Translations under genes and position numbers: made by a program
Notes under the pieces: generated by a model
Database searches by the model: none
What the model saw: only the letters and a program-made list of their open reading frames with translations
Told to the model about the DNA's origin: nothing
Part shown: piece by piece, positions 52,372-61,270 of the stretch
Layout of the letters: each line of letters begins with the position of its first letter
Position numbering within the stretch: position 1 is the first letter of the stretch
Assembly: GCA_903847975.1 (NCBI GenBank)
Contig: CAINFC010000080.1
Span: forward strand, 1 to 64,000
From: an uncultured Acidobacteriota bacterium
Lineage (GTDB): Bacteria > Acidobacteriota > UBA6911 > CAINFC01
Length of the DNA stretch: 64,000 bases
Reading direction: 5' to 3'

Positions 52372-52493
52372 AAAAAAACGGCTTTCGTTTGTTGGTTTGT
52401 TTGCAGGGTTTCCGTGAGAACCCGCGATTTAATGCAGCTTCATCCTCACGGAGAGGGAGTGGCACCCGAACAGCCGCCGGGTTGGCCGGCAGA

Positions 52494-54659
52494 TCAGTGG
52501 GCGGTGCGGTTGCCGCCGTTACAGCCCTGCAAAGCAAGGCAAATTGCCTCCCAGAGCTGCTCCCGACGGTAGGGTTTGCTCAGGTAGGCATGGGGCTCTT
52601 CATGATCGATGCCTTCCATCATCTGCAGCTTGCTGTATCCGCTGCTGAGGATGACCGGAATTTCGGGAGCCAGTTCCCGCAACGCGGCCAGGGTCTCCCA
52701 GCCGTTCATGCGCGGCATAGTAAGATCGCACAGTACCAGCCGGATAAGATCCTGGTGCCGCAGGAAAAGCTCGATCGCCTCCACCCCGTCGCGGGAGGAA
52801 ATGACAGTGAAGCCCAGCTGGTTCAGCATGCCGGAGGCCACTTCCCGAACGCGGGGCTCATCCTCTACCAGCAGCACGGTTCCGCTTCTGCCGACGTCGT
52901 TTGACCCGTGCTTCTTTTCCATGGATGCCGTAGCTTCCCGGACGGCCACCGGCAGGTAGACGCGGAAAGTACTTCCCTGGTCCGGCTGGCTCATAACCGT
53001 GATGCAGCCTTTGTAGGACCGCACGATTCCCAATACCACCGCCAGCCCCATTCCTCGCCCGGGGGATTTCAGAGAGAAGAAGGGGTCGAAAAGGTTTTCC
53101 ATTTCCTTCTCGGGGATGCCGCATCCCTCGTCCCGGACTTCCAGGCAGGCATAGGAATCATAGGTCGGCTGCCAGTTTCCCGGAAATCGTCGGCTTTCGG
53201 AAATAGCGCCGGGAGCCGCCGTGCTGATGGATATGCGCAGGACGCCGTGACTGTTCTGGTAGGCTTCCCAGGCATTGATGAGCAGGTTGGTCATTACCTG
53301 CTGGATCTGCACGGCATTGGCGTGGACCACCGGACCGGGATTCGGAAAGAAGACTTCAGCGGCAAGATTTTTGGGGAGTGCGGCTTTAAAGATGGACAGG
53401 GTCCGCCGGCAGGACTCGACGAGGTCCAGGTATTCCAACGTTTCATGCGTTTTCCCGAGATAAGTGACCAGAGAACAGCTTACTTCGGAAATCCTTGTGG
53501 CCGCCTTGATGGCATCCCGTAAAAACCCGGGAGCGCCTTTGTCGGTCTGATCCAAGTCATCCATTGCCATTTCCAGGCTCCCGATGACAACCTGCAGCTG
53601 ATTATTATAGTGATGGGCAATGGCTCCCGCCATCCGGTCCAGACTTTCGCTTTTCTGCAGTTGTCGATTCATGAGTTCCATCTTCTCTTTGGCCGCTTCC
53701 ATATTCCGGCGTTGCAGTGCCAGCCCTACGCTGGCACTTATTTCTTCCACGAATTGAATCCTCTCGCGGTTGAGCATACCCGCGCGGCGATCGCACAGCT
53801 GGAGCAGACCGATGACCTCTCCTCCCACCTGAATCGGCACCAGAACCATCGAGCGGAATCCCTCCTTCAGGCATCGGTTTCTGGGTTTCACTCTCCGGCC
53901 TCCGTGGGCGGGAATTTCCGGCAGGCTGGATAAATCGTTGGTCCAGAAGCTGCCACCCGGCGTGAAGCAGGACCCTTCGGGCTCGATCCGGCCGGATAGG
54001 ACCAGCCCACAGGTGCACTCCAAAGGGCTGGTATCGGCCTCTGCACAAACCATGCTATCCAGGGTCGGGTTTATCAGGGAGTTCTCCTGAAGCAGAAAAT
54101 CCTCGGAAAAACCGTCATGAGCGGAATAAGGAAAATCGTCACCTTCGCGCAGGCGAACCCCAACAGCCTCCGCTGCGGATTCCGCCTTGATGGCTGCGAT
54201 AATCCTGGAGATTGCCTCTTTCCACGCAATCGGTTCATTCAGAATTCCCAGAATACTGGCTGTAAGCGCCTGACGCCGCTCGGCCTGCTTATAAACGGTA
54301 ACATCCTGGATCGTCTCCACGACGCCCAGGGTTTTTTCTTTTTCATCCTTGATCGGCACTGCCTGGATCAGCAGAGATGCCTGATCCGACGGCAGGGGGT
54401 GGAGGCAGGCGACGGTCATCTCGGCCCGGCACGGTATTCCGGTCTGGAAAGCCTTGCGAACCGGAAGCATGGTTTCCCCCATCTCCCGGACCAGGGCAGG
54501 TAACTCTTTCCCTGCTGCGCTTCCCGGTTGGATGGGATCATCCTGGAAGGCCTTATTTTTCCAGATCCTGCCTTGCCTTTCATCATGAAAAGCAATATGA
54601 ACCGGGGCATGATCCAGAATTTTCAACTTCATTTCATCGTGGATCAGCTCATTTTTCAA
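52494..54659 (-). CDS. Cytoplasmic hybrid histidine kinase (PAS-GAF-HisKA-HATPase-REC)
   Basis: 721 aa without membrane helices. A PAS-like domain (about 10-125), a GAF domain (about 130-317, 'FRSMVLVPIQVGGEVIGLL'), a DHp helix with 'RMAGAIAHHYNNQLQ' (H349), a HATPase_c domain ('NLLINAWEA', 'GRGMGLA') and a C-terminal receiver with 'VLCDLTMPRMNGW'. The histidine-to-receiver part is closely related to the kinase at 24460. The TTG at 54659 follows GGGAGG. It lies 173 bp downstream of the CHAT gene on the same strand; a consensus TATAAT at 54712-54707 may start a separate transcript. Confidence 0.88.
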   Translation of the reverse strand: MKNELIHDEMKLKILDHAPVHIAFHDERQGRIWKNKAFQDDPIQPGSAAGKELPALVREMGETMLPVRKAFQTGIPCRAEMTVACLHPLPSDQASLLIQAVPIKDEKEKTLGVVETIQDVTVYKQAERRQALTASILGILNEPIAWKEAISRIIAAIKAESAAEAVGVRLREGDDFPYSAHDGFSEDFLLQENSLINPTLDSMVCAEADTSPLECTCGLVLSGRIEPEGSCFTPGGSFWTNDLSSLPEIPAHGGRRVKPRNRCLKEGFRSMVLVPIQVGGEVIGLLQLCDRRAGMLNRERIQFVEEISASVGLALQRRNMEAAKEKMELMNRQLQKSESLDRMAGAIAHHYNNQLQVVIGSLEMAMDDLDQTDKGAPGFLRDAIKAATRISEVSCSLVTYLGKTHETLEYLDLVESCRRTLSIFKAALPKNLAAEVFFPNPGPVVHANAVQIQQVMTNLLINAWEAYQNSHGVLRISISTAAPGAISESRRFPGNWQPTYDSYACLEVRDEGCGIPEKEMENLFDPFFSLKSPGRGMGLAVVLGIVRSYKGCITVMSQPDQGSTFRVYLPVAVREATASMEKKHGSNDVGRSGTVLLVEDEPRVREVASGMLNQLGFTVISSRDGVEAIELFLRHQDLIRLVLCDLTMPRMNGWETLAALRELAPEIPVILSSGYSKLQMMEGIDHEEPHAYLSKPYRREQLWEAICLALQGCNGGNRTAH

Positions 54660-54832
54660 ACTGTTATCCTCCCTTCCTGCAACAGGGTACCGGGAACCTC
54701 GATGGCATTATAAAGTGTTGGTTTCCTATGCGAAAAGGGACAAATATGGTCAAAGTCAGACAGACAAACCCGGACAAATCCGGACAGGGGAAGGAATGGG
54801 TGAAGCCGATGTGCGGGCAAATGCCTCGGGGG

Positions 54833-57406
54833 TTACTCCCCGTAAAGCACGAATCCTCCCCAGAAAAAGGGGTGGAGCAGGCCCTGTTTCTGGAGGCGCA
54901 GTTTGGCACGCCGCAGCGATTCCGAGGGAGGGAATTTCTTTTTGACCAGAAAATAATAGAAATGTTTCATCAGATCCATGGTGCTTTCGTCGCTTACTTC
55001 CCACAGGCTGACGAGAACTGCAGGAGTACCGGCATACATCACCGCCCGGGTCAGGCCGGTGACACCCTCTCCCGGTTCGATTTTCCCCTTGCCGGTTTCG
55101 CATGCGGAAAGCACCACCAGACGGGCGTTCCAGTCCAGATGCATGAACTCCGGCAGCTCCAGGAATCCATCCTCGTCATCCCCGGGCCGGCGGGTGAGTG
55201 CCAGGGCCTGGTTTTCGCCGTCCCGCAGGCCATGGCAGGCGAAGTGAACGTACCTGTAGTTCTTCATTTCCGGTGCTTTGGCCGCTTTTTCTGTGGCAGC
55301 ATCCTGCAGGAAGATCCGCGGAGGCGGATTTTTTCCTGAGCGAAAAATCTGCCCGATCGCTCTTATTTCGTTGGCGGTTGCCGGCAGCCGGGGCAGAGAA
55401 CCCATCTGCGCTTGCCAGCGGCTCTCCCGCACAAAAGGGCTATCGGGCCCGGCTTCCGGAGTAACGGATCGACTCCGGACGTCGCCGGCCGGCGACATCC
55501 CCGGAGAATAAGCCGGATCGCCGAACCCGACAAAAGTCCCCTCCGGGGCCATTTCCTTCCCGAATCTTCGCAACAGGGCCAGAATGCTGGCGCTTTGTAT
55601 GTAGCGGATGTTGCGTGTTTCCGCCAGGTAGACCGTATGACCTTTCCTGATCCCTGCGGGGATGGCTTCCAGCGGGATCCGGGATAAAATTCCGTCCGGT
55701 ACCAGAATCAGGGTGCTTCCCTGCCGCAGGCTTCCTTCCCAGGGAGAAAAAAGGGCATCATACAGCCGCTTCCCCGTTTCGGTTGTGCTTCGTCGTGTGC
55801 GGATCAGCTCCAGGAACCGCTCGCCATCGTTTTCCAGATCGGCTTTGGTCCGATTGATTTTCTGTGCCTCGATCCCTTCCCGGCGGATCAGAAAAACATA
55901 ACTGGCTTTTTCGGAAAGGAAAAACTCCACCAGCACCTCGCCCGGCTGCAACACCTGATTCCTCAGTTCGCTGACGGCGACCGGCTGCGGATAATGAACC
56001 GAGGCAAAGCGCGGAGACTGCAGGCGTATGGCCTCCTCCAGGCGATTCATTTCCGCTTCCACCGACTTTCTTTGCTCGGCGAGCTGTTCCGGTTTAGGGG
56101 CACTGCCTTCGGCGGTACTTTTCGCCAGGGCCCGGGACAGGCCTGCATATTCCCGGTAGAGAGACTCCAGCTGTCCTACGTATTTTTCTTCCCGGCTGGC
56201 GGCGGATGTTCCTTTGCCGGCGGAGAGCTGGTCCAGAAATCCGCGGGCTTTCATCGCTTCCACGATCCGGAATCCCTGCTCGCTCAGGCCGTGCTCCAGG
56301 AAAAGATGGACGGCTTCTTCATAGCGCCGGTAGATCTTCTCCAGGAATTTTTTTTTCAAATCCGGCTGCCGGGAATGAGTCCGGACAATTTCCATGCGGT
56401 AAATCGTAGACTCTACCAGGGACCCGACCTCGGCTGTTTTTCCCAGACGGCAGAGCACCTTGGCTTTGTTGAGCATGCTGTAGGCGACCGACTCCGGGGC
56501 CCCCAGCCTCTCGTGCAGGGCCAGGGCCCGGTCGTACATGTCCAGAGCTCCGTCCAGATCACCGGTTTCGAAGCAGATATCGCCCCGGGCCCGCCATACG
56601 AGGCCTTGTCCCATCAGCGACTGCCCCTTTTCAAAATAAGGCATGGCCCGATCCAGCATTTCCCTGGACGACGGGTAGTCCCGCGTTACAAAACGGATAT
56701 TGGCGATGCTCCGCCAGACATTTCCCTGCCCGAGCGGAAAGTCCGCTTTGTCGAAGAGAGGCAGGGCCGCGGTGTACATGGCGACGGCCCGGTCATAATC
56801 CCGCTTCGAGAAATAGTAATCGCCTCTGGCCAGCCAGACCTGTGCCTGTCCCCGATGATTTTCCGACTTTTCCAGAAGGCCCAGAGCCTGATCGAACAAC
56901 TTCATTGCCGACTCATTGTCTCCGGATCGAATGCAGATCAGACCTTTGGTCAGCAAACTGTCTCCCTGTCCTTTGATAGCGCCGGACTCTGCATAGATTG
57001 CCAGTGCCCGGTCCCCCATGGCCATTGCCAGGGCGTGATCTCCAGACTGAAGGAAGGCATCGGACTTTCGCAGGAAGATTTCAGCCTGCTCCAGCCGGCT
57101 GCCGGCGGCTTCGAAAAGAGCCAGAGCCTGGTCATACGCCGCGATGGCAGCCTCATTGCTTCCTTCGACAACGAATTGGTTCGCCTCCTGCCGCAGGGAT
57201 CCGGCGCGCCGAAGCAGGTCCTCCTGCCGCGGGATTTCCTGGTCCTTCCTCTCGGCCGCAACCTCTTTATTCAGTTTCCAGACCCCGCCCTCTCCTGCTG
57301 TGGCGGGAAAGAAAAAAAAGGATAAACAGAACAGCCGGGTGTAAAAACCAAAGGTTCGGAGGTGGACACGCGCAACCCAGTCCGTTTTCGAAATTATTAC
57401 AGCCAT
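54833..57406 (-). CDS. TPR-CHAT caspase-like protease
   Basis: 857 aa. A hydrophobic segment near 20-37 may be a signal peptide. Residues about 55-330 are tetratricopeptide repeats (recurring 'ALAMYDRALALHE' type units), then a coiled region (about 380-470). The C-terminal CHAT domain (about 560-857) belongs to the caspase/separase clan: His725 in 'VHFACHGL' and Cys769 in 'VLSACETGKG' form the expected dyad, and 'GGFVLYG' closes the domain. TPR-CHAT proteins act as signal-gated proteases, and the cyanobacterial ones often neighbour CHASE2 proteins. It faces the FHA/kinase/FecR-like operon across 186 bp. The ATG at 57406 has no clear ribosome site. Confidence 0.9.
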   Translation of the reverse strand: MAVIISKTDWVARVHLRTFGFYTRLFCLSFFFFPATAGEGGVWKLNKEVAAERKDQEIPRQEDLLRRAGSLRQEANQFVVEGSNEAAIAAYDQALALFEAAGSRLEQAEIFLRKSDAFLQSGDHALAMAMGDRALAIYAESGAIKGQGDSLLTKGLICIRSGDNESAMKLFDQALGLLEKSENHRGQAQVWLARGDYYFSKRDYDRAVAMYTAALPLFDKADFPLGQGNVWRSIANIRFVTRDYPSSREMLDRAMPYFEKGQSLMGQGLVWRARGDICFETGDLDGALDMYDRALALHERLGAPESVAYSMLNKAKVLCRLGKTAEVGSLVESTIYRMEIVRTHSRQPDLKKKFLEKIYRRYEEAVHLFLEHGLSEQGFRIVEAMKARGFLDQLSAGKGTSAASREEKYVGQLESLYREYAGLSRALAKSTAEGSAPKPEQLAEQRKSVEAEMNRLEEAIRLQSPRFASVHYPQPVAVSELRNQVLQPGEVLVEFFLSEKASYVFLIRREGIEAQKINRTKADLENDGERFLELIRTRRSTTETGKRLYDALFSPWEGSLRQGSTLILVPDGILSRIPLEAIPAGIRKGHTVYLAETRNIRYIQSASILALLRRFGKEMAPEGTFVGFGDPAYSPGMSPAGDVRSRSVTPEAGPDSPFVRESRWQAQMGSLPRLPATANEIRAIGQIFRSGKNPPPRIFLQDAATEKAAKAPEMKNYRYVHFACHGLRDGENQALALTRRPGDDEDGFLELPEFMHLDWNARLVVLSACETGKGKIEPGEGVTGLTRAVMYAGTPAVLVSLWEVSDESTMDLMKHFYYFLVKKKFPPSESLRRAKLRLQKQGLLHPFFWGGFVLYGE

Positions 57407-57592
57407 GATATGGTATTAGGATTCTTTTTTTTCCAAAAATGCAATGCTTTTAATGGGAAAATGGGATCTGGATCACAAAAAGATAAGAAATTCAATCAGG
57501 AACGGCATTATTCGGACAAAATATCCCACAGCGGACTTCTCTTGCAACCGGTCTGTCGAAAGATCGACATTTAACACTTTGCTCAGGATTTT

Positions 57593-58150
57593 ATGGAAAG
57601 AAGAAAACTGGACAATTGGAAACAGATTGCCGCCTTTCTGGGATGCAGCGAGCGGACTGCCAAACGCTATCAGTTGAAGGGACTTCCGGTTCATTATGTC
57701 GCCGGGCACCAGTTGCAGAGGGTTTATGCCTACACGGACGAGATTACCGCCTGGATCGGATTCGAGCAAAGGAATCATGCCATGCTGCCGGTAATGGATG
57801 GAGACCAGGAAAAGGAGGTTTTGCCGGATCCCGCTCTGGCGCCCTACTGCCTGGTGGGTATCGGGGGAAAACCAAAAGGCAGAATCATTCCTCTGGAGCA
57901 CGCGGCAACCAGAGTCGGGAGAGAATCGGACAATCATATCGTCCTGACGGAAACGGATGTCAGCCGCCATCATGCGCTTTTGCTCTTTGAGGGCGGGCGC
58001 TTCCAGGTTCGGGACCTGAAGAGCAAGAACGGCACATTTGTCAACAGCCGTCGAATGGAAGAAATGAAAATAAGCGTTGGGGACCGGGTCCGCTTCGGCG
58101 ATGCGGCGGAGTTCCTTCTCCAGGACATTCATTCCACCGAAACCTGCTGA
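57593..58150 (+). CDS. Winged-HTH DNA-binding domain fused to an FHA phosphopeptide-binding domain
   Basis: 185 aa. Residues 1-58 ('LDNWKQIAAFLGCSERTAKRYQ ... VYAYTDEITAWI') match the excisionase/MerR-like winged helix common in Acidobacteriota. Residues 86-176 form an FHA domain with G109-R110, S124-R-H126 and N146-G-T148, the phosphothreonine-binding set. It could bind DNA and report phosphorylation by the kinase encoded next. AGGA lies 4-5 nt before the ATG. It starts 186 bp from the CHAT start on the other strand, and the following kinase begins 19 bp after its stop. Confidence 0.85.
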   Translation: MERRKLDNWKQIAAFLGCSERTAKRYQLKGLPVHYVAGHQLQRVYAYTDEITAWIGFEQRNHAMLPVMDGDQEKEVLPDPALAPYCLVGIGGKPKGRIIPLEHAATRVGRESDNHIVLTETDVSRHHALLLFEGGRFQVRDLKSKNGTFVNSRRMEEMKISVGDRVRFGDAAEFLLQDIHSTETC

Positions 58151-58169
58151 CCGGCCTCAAGATTTTCAA

Positions 58170-60371
58170 ATGCTGGAGCAGCCCGGCAGGAAATTCGCTC
58201 ACCCGGAAAGCGTTGAGAAGTCCTCTTTCGAAGGGGAAGAACTTCTTGGTTCGCTGATAGGATCGCGCTATCGCCTGGAGAAACTTCTGGGCGGCGGGGG
58301 CATGGGAAAGGTTTTCCTGGCAAGGCATGTGGATCTTCATAAAACCTTCGCCCTGAAGCTGATTTCAGCCCGGGTCCGGGACAGGCCCGAAGCGGTATCC
58401 CGCTTTCAGACGGAGGCGCTTTCTCTGGGGCGGTTGGACCATGCCGGTATAGTTCGGGTTTCCGACTACGGACTGGATCCCGGCCTCGGGAACCTGCCCT
58501 ACCTGGTGATGGAGTATCTCCCGGGAAAAACCCTGGGGACCCTGCTGGAAGGAGGTCCGCCTGCCTGGAACCAGGCGCTCGCCATTCTGATGTCCGTTGC
58601 GGAGGCAATGGATTTTGCCCATGAAAACGGGATCATCCACCGGGACCTGAAGCCGGCCAATATTTTCATCATGAATCAGGAGAAGGGACCTCCCGCCGTC
58701 AAAATCGTAGATTTCGGGCTGGCCAGGATCCTGGATTCAGATTCGGAACCGGATATTGTGCCAGCGGATTCGGACACGGCCAAAGCAGGATTTGTGGAAG
58801 GGGTCCATGCGGACTTCCTGGGCTGGCGGGCCGGGGAAAGCCCGGAGGATACGGAAGGAACACGGACGGCGGAAAGTCCGCTTTCCCGCCCGGCGGATAT
58901 GTCCGGAGATAAGCTGTCCTGGTGTGGAACGTTTCTGGGAACGCCGCAATACCTCGCCCCGGAAGTGGTGTCCCAGAAAGGCGGTTCCGCGGCAGACATG
59001 TATGCTTTCGGGCTGATCGCCTTCGAACTGCTGACCGGAAAGCGGCCGTTTTCCGGAAATGCCGCCGAACTGATCCGGCAGCACCTCTGCTGCCGGCCGC
59101 CGGCCCCTTCGTCGGTCTGCGCTCATTTTCCTCCGGAAGCGGACCGCTGCATTCTGGATGCCCTGCAAAAGGATCCTGCGCTGCGTCCGCACCAGGCCAA
59201 ACCCCTGGTTGCCGCGCTGGAAAAGGCTTTTCGACGCCAGGAGGAGGAGCGAATCCGTAAAAAGGCTCTGCCCTGCCACCTGGCTCTCTCCCTGCTGCTG
59301 GTGATTCTCTTTTTCATCGGCGGAAAACTCTTCCGCGGGCTTCCGCTGTCGGAGTGGATGGAAAATCAGTTTTTTGACTGGGCCGGGCAGTTTAAGCGGC
59401 TGGAACCCCTGGATCCGAGAATCGTCCTGACCCTGGTTCCGGAGGAGTTCTGGACACAGACGGATAATCTGGATGCCGAGAGGTTTTCACAGACCGTCGA
59501 GGCGATTTTCGCCGCGGATGCTGCCGCTGTGTCGGTCGACCTGATTCTCCCGGAACGGTTCAGCCGGGCACCCGGATTCGCGCGCCTCATTCTTCGCCAC
59601 GGAGAACGGATACGGCTCTCCAGGATGTTTCTGGAGGATGGACGGATGAAAGGCATGGAGTGCGTTCAGGGTCTGATTGCCTCCGCCCTGGGTCTGGACC
59701 GGCTGGACCGCCTGTTCTGCTACGTCAATGTCCAGGCGGACGGGGACGGAATCGTCCGAAGATACCGCCTGCGGATACGGGATCAGAGCGGCCGGTTTCA
59801 TGAATCCCTGGGTCTGGGAAGCACCCGGCTGCTGGCGCCCGCGGTCCGCACGATGGATCTCGAGGGAGAAGGGATTCAATGGCTGAATCCGGGTTTGGAA
59901 TGGAGCCGCCGGATGGTTCCCTGGGAGCAGTTGGAGGGGCTGCTGGAACGCGATCCCGCTAATTTCCGCGGCACTTTGGTTTTTATCGGCGGCAAATCGG
60001 AATACCAGGAGGATGTCCTCCGCTTGCCTCCTCGGCCCGGCCTGCCTGCGAGCCTGCCAGGCCTGGCGATTCATGCCAATATCACCGATGGGCTTCTGCA
60101 CGGGCGGACCATTCAGCCGCTGAATTCATTGCGGGTCTGGCTCTTGCTTGGATGCTGGCCAATGCTTTGCTCTCTGGGGATCCTGCGCCGCTGGCTCGGC
60201 GGGTGGTTTTTGGGGGTTGCAATCTTCTCTCCACTTGGGTATATAATTACTACATTATCAGGTTTTGTGTTTTTCAACATGGCGATGGTAACGGTTGCGC
60301 CTGTCTGTGCAACCATGTCTGTTTGCGTAACCGCCTTCTTTTTTCGTCAAAAGCCCGTGACAAGGTTTTGA
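58170..60371 (+). CDS. Transmembrane serine/threonine protein kinase with extracytoplasmic CHASE2 sensor
   Basis: 733 aa. Kinase domain about 34-350: glycine loop 'LGGGGMGKV' (40-48), K63, catalytic H157-R-D159, D181-F-G183 and APE (263-265). The segment between DFG and APE is 80 residues, about 50 longer than usual, and is acidic and Ser/Thr-rich. One membrane helix (about 370-387) leads to a CHASE2 domain (about 388-650) and three further C-terminal helices (about 652-725), the standard CHASE2 topology. The kinase likely phosphorylates Thr sites read by the FHA protein and perhaps the CHAT protein. The upstream ATG at 58077 would overlap the FHA gene by 74 bp and is less likely. Confidence 0.88.
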   Translation: MLEQPGRKFAHPESVEKSSFEGEELLGSLIGSRYRLEKLLGGGGMGKVFLARHVDLHKTFALKLISARVRDRPEAVSRFQTEALSLGRLDHAGIVRVSDYGLDPGLGNLPYLVMEYLPGKTLGTLLEGGPPAWNQALAILMSVAEAMDFAHENGIIHRDLKPANIFIMNQEKGPPAVKIVDFGLARILDSDSEPDIVPADSDTAKAGFVEGVHADFLGWRAGESPEDTEGTRTAESPLSRPADMSGDKLSWCGTFLGTPQYLAPEVVSQKGGSAADMYAFGLIAFELLTGKRPFSGNAAELIRQHLCCRPPAPSSVCAHFPPEADRCILDALQKDPALRPHQAKPLVAALEKAFRRQEEERIRKKALPCHLALSLLLVILFFIGGKLFRGLPLSEWMENQFFDWAGQFKRLEPLDPRIVLTLVPEEFWTQTDNLDAERFSQTVEAIFAADAAAVSVDLILPERFSRAPGFARLILRHGERIRLSRMFLEDGRMKGMECVQGLIASALGLDRLDRLFCYVNVQADGDGIVRRYRLRIRDQSGRFHESLGLGSTRLLAPAVRTMDLEGEGIQWLNPGLEWSRRMVPWEQLEGLLERDPANFRGTLVFIGGKSEYQEDVLRLPPRPGLPASLPGLAIHANITDGLLHGRTIQPLNSLRVWLLLGCWPMLCSLGILRRWLGGWFLGVAIFSPLGYIITTLSGFVFFNMAMVTVAPVCATMSVCVTAFFFRQKPVTRF

Positions 60372-60400
60372 CGGTTTACGTCCCTGCGTGGGGGGGGGCA

Positions 60401-61270
60401 ATGAAAATCGGGCATCGGATTGCTCTTTTAATCGTTCTGGTTTCTTCTTTTCTGCCTGCGGCTGAATTGCGGGCTGCGGAACGTCGCGATCCATTGGGTT
60501 TGGTCTGCTTTCTTTCCGGGAAAGTCCAGATGAAATTCACGCTGGGAAAGGTGACCCAAATGAAGCTATACGATGCCGTCGAGGATGGGACGGAGATAAC
60601 CGCAGGGAAAGGGGCCCTGGTAAAGATAATCCTTTTTAGCGGGGAAACCTATCAATCTTCCGGCCCGTTCCGGCTGTCGGTCAGGAAAGGAGCCATTCAT
60701 GCCTTGCGGGGTCGTCTGGAGCAAATGGCTCCGGTACATATCATGCCCCAGGTGGCCTTGACCGGACAACAGGAATTACCGGGACGACAGATGGCTGCCT
60801 CCCGCGTGCGGGGGATCGGGCCATGGATAATGCCCTGCGACCAGGCGGAATTCTCCTTGCCACAGGCGGAAAAAGGAGGAAAATATTATGTCCTGCTTAC
60901 CGATTCCATGGGGGTGGAAGTGGTCTCTCTGCAATCGGACGGACCGGAAATCACGATTCCGGCAGGAGCGCTGGTTCCCGGGAAGGAATATTCCCTGACT
61001 GCCTGGTGGCGGAAAGAGCACGCGGAAAAAACTTTGATTTCCAAAGCCAGGCTGCAGACAATTCGGGACGAGGATGCACGGGCGAGAAAGGATCTGCAGG
61101 AAATCTACAGAACCCGGGGGGAAGTGGCGGTTCTTCTTTTGGCTGCGGAGTTCGACCGCGTATTGGGCCTGCACCGTTTTGCACGGCAGGAATATGAGGA
61201 GGCCTTAAGCCGCTACCCGGATAATCCCGCCCTGCAGGGTGCCTCCGCCCGCTTTACGGTGCAGGAATAG
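60401..61270 (+). CDS. FecR-like secreted protein
   Basis: 289 aa with a signal peptide (1-23). The first 120 residues read as a FecR-like beta domain ('GLVCFLSGKVQMKF ... DGTEITAGKGALVKIILFSG ... VRKGAIHALRG'). The next part resembles the DUF928-type proteins that cluster with CHAT and CHASE2 genes in cyanobacteria ('CDQAEFSLPQAEKGGKYYVLL'), and the C-terminus (about 245-285) looks like a TPR unit ('EYEEALSRYPDNPAL'). It follows the kinase by 29 bp. A run of nine G lies just before the ATG. The protein probably works outside the membrane with the CHASE2 domain. Confidence 0.75.
   Translation: MKIGHRIALLIVLVSSFLPAAELRAAERRDPLGLVCFLSGKVQMKFTLGKVTQMKLYDAVEDGTEITAGKGALVKIILFSGETYQSSGPFRLSVRKGAIHALRGRLEQMAPVHIMPQVALTGQQELPGRQMAASRVRGIGPWIMPCDQAEFSLPQAEKGGKYYVLLTDSMGVEVVSLQSDGPEITIPAGALVPGKEYSLTAWWRKEHAEKTLISKARLQTIRDEDARARKDLQEIYRTRGEVAVLLLAAEFDRVLGLHRFARQEYEEALSRYPDNPALQGASARFTVQE

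Larger units (their letters stand above)
51687..52493. other. Long convergent intergenic region packed with repeats
   Basis: About 800 bp without a supported gene between the convergent genes at 50373 and 52494. It contains a large hairpin (51694-51770), the family hairpin (51849-51929), a chain of palindromes (51955-52260) and the second full cloverleaf-like element (52301-52371). Open frames of up to 158 codons cover the repeats on both strands and are rejected. Confidence 0.75.
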
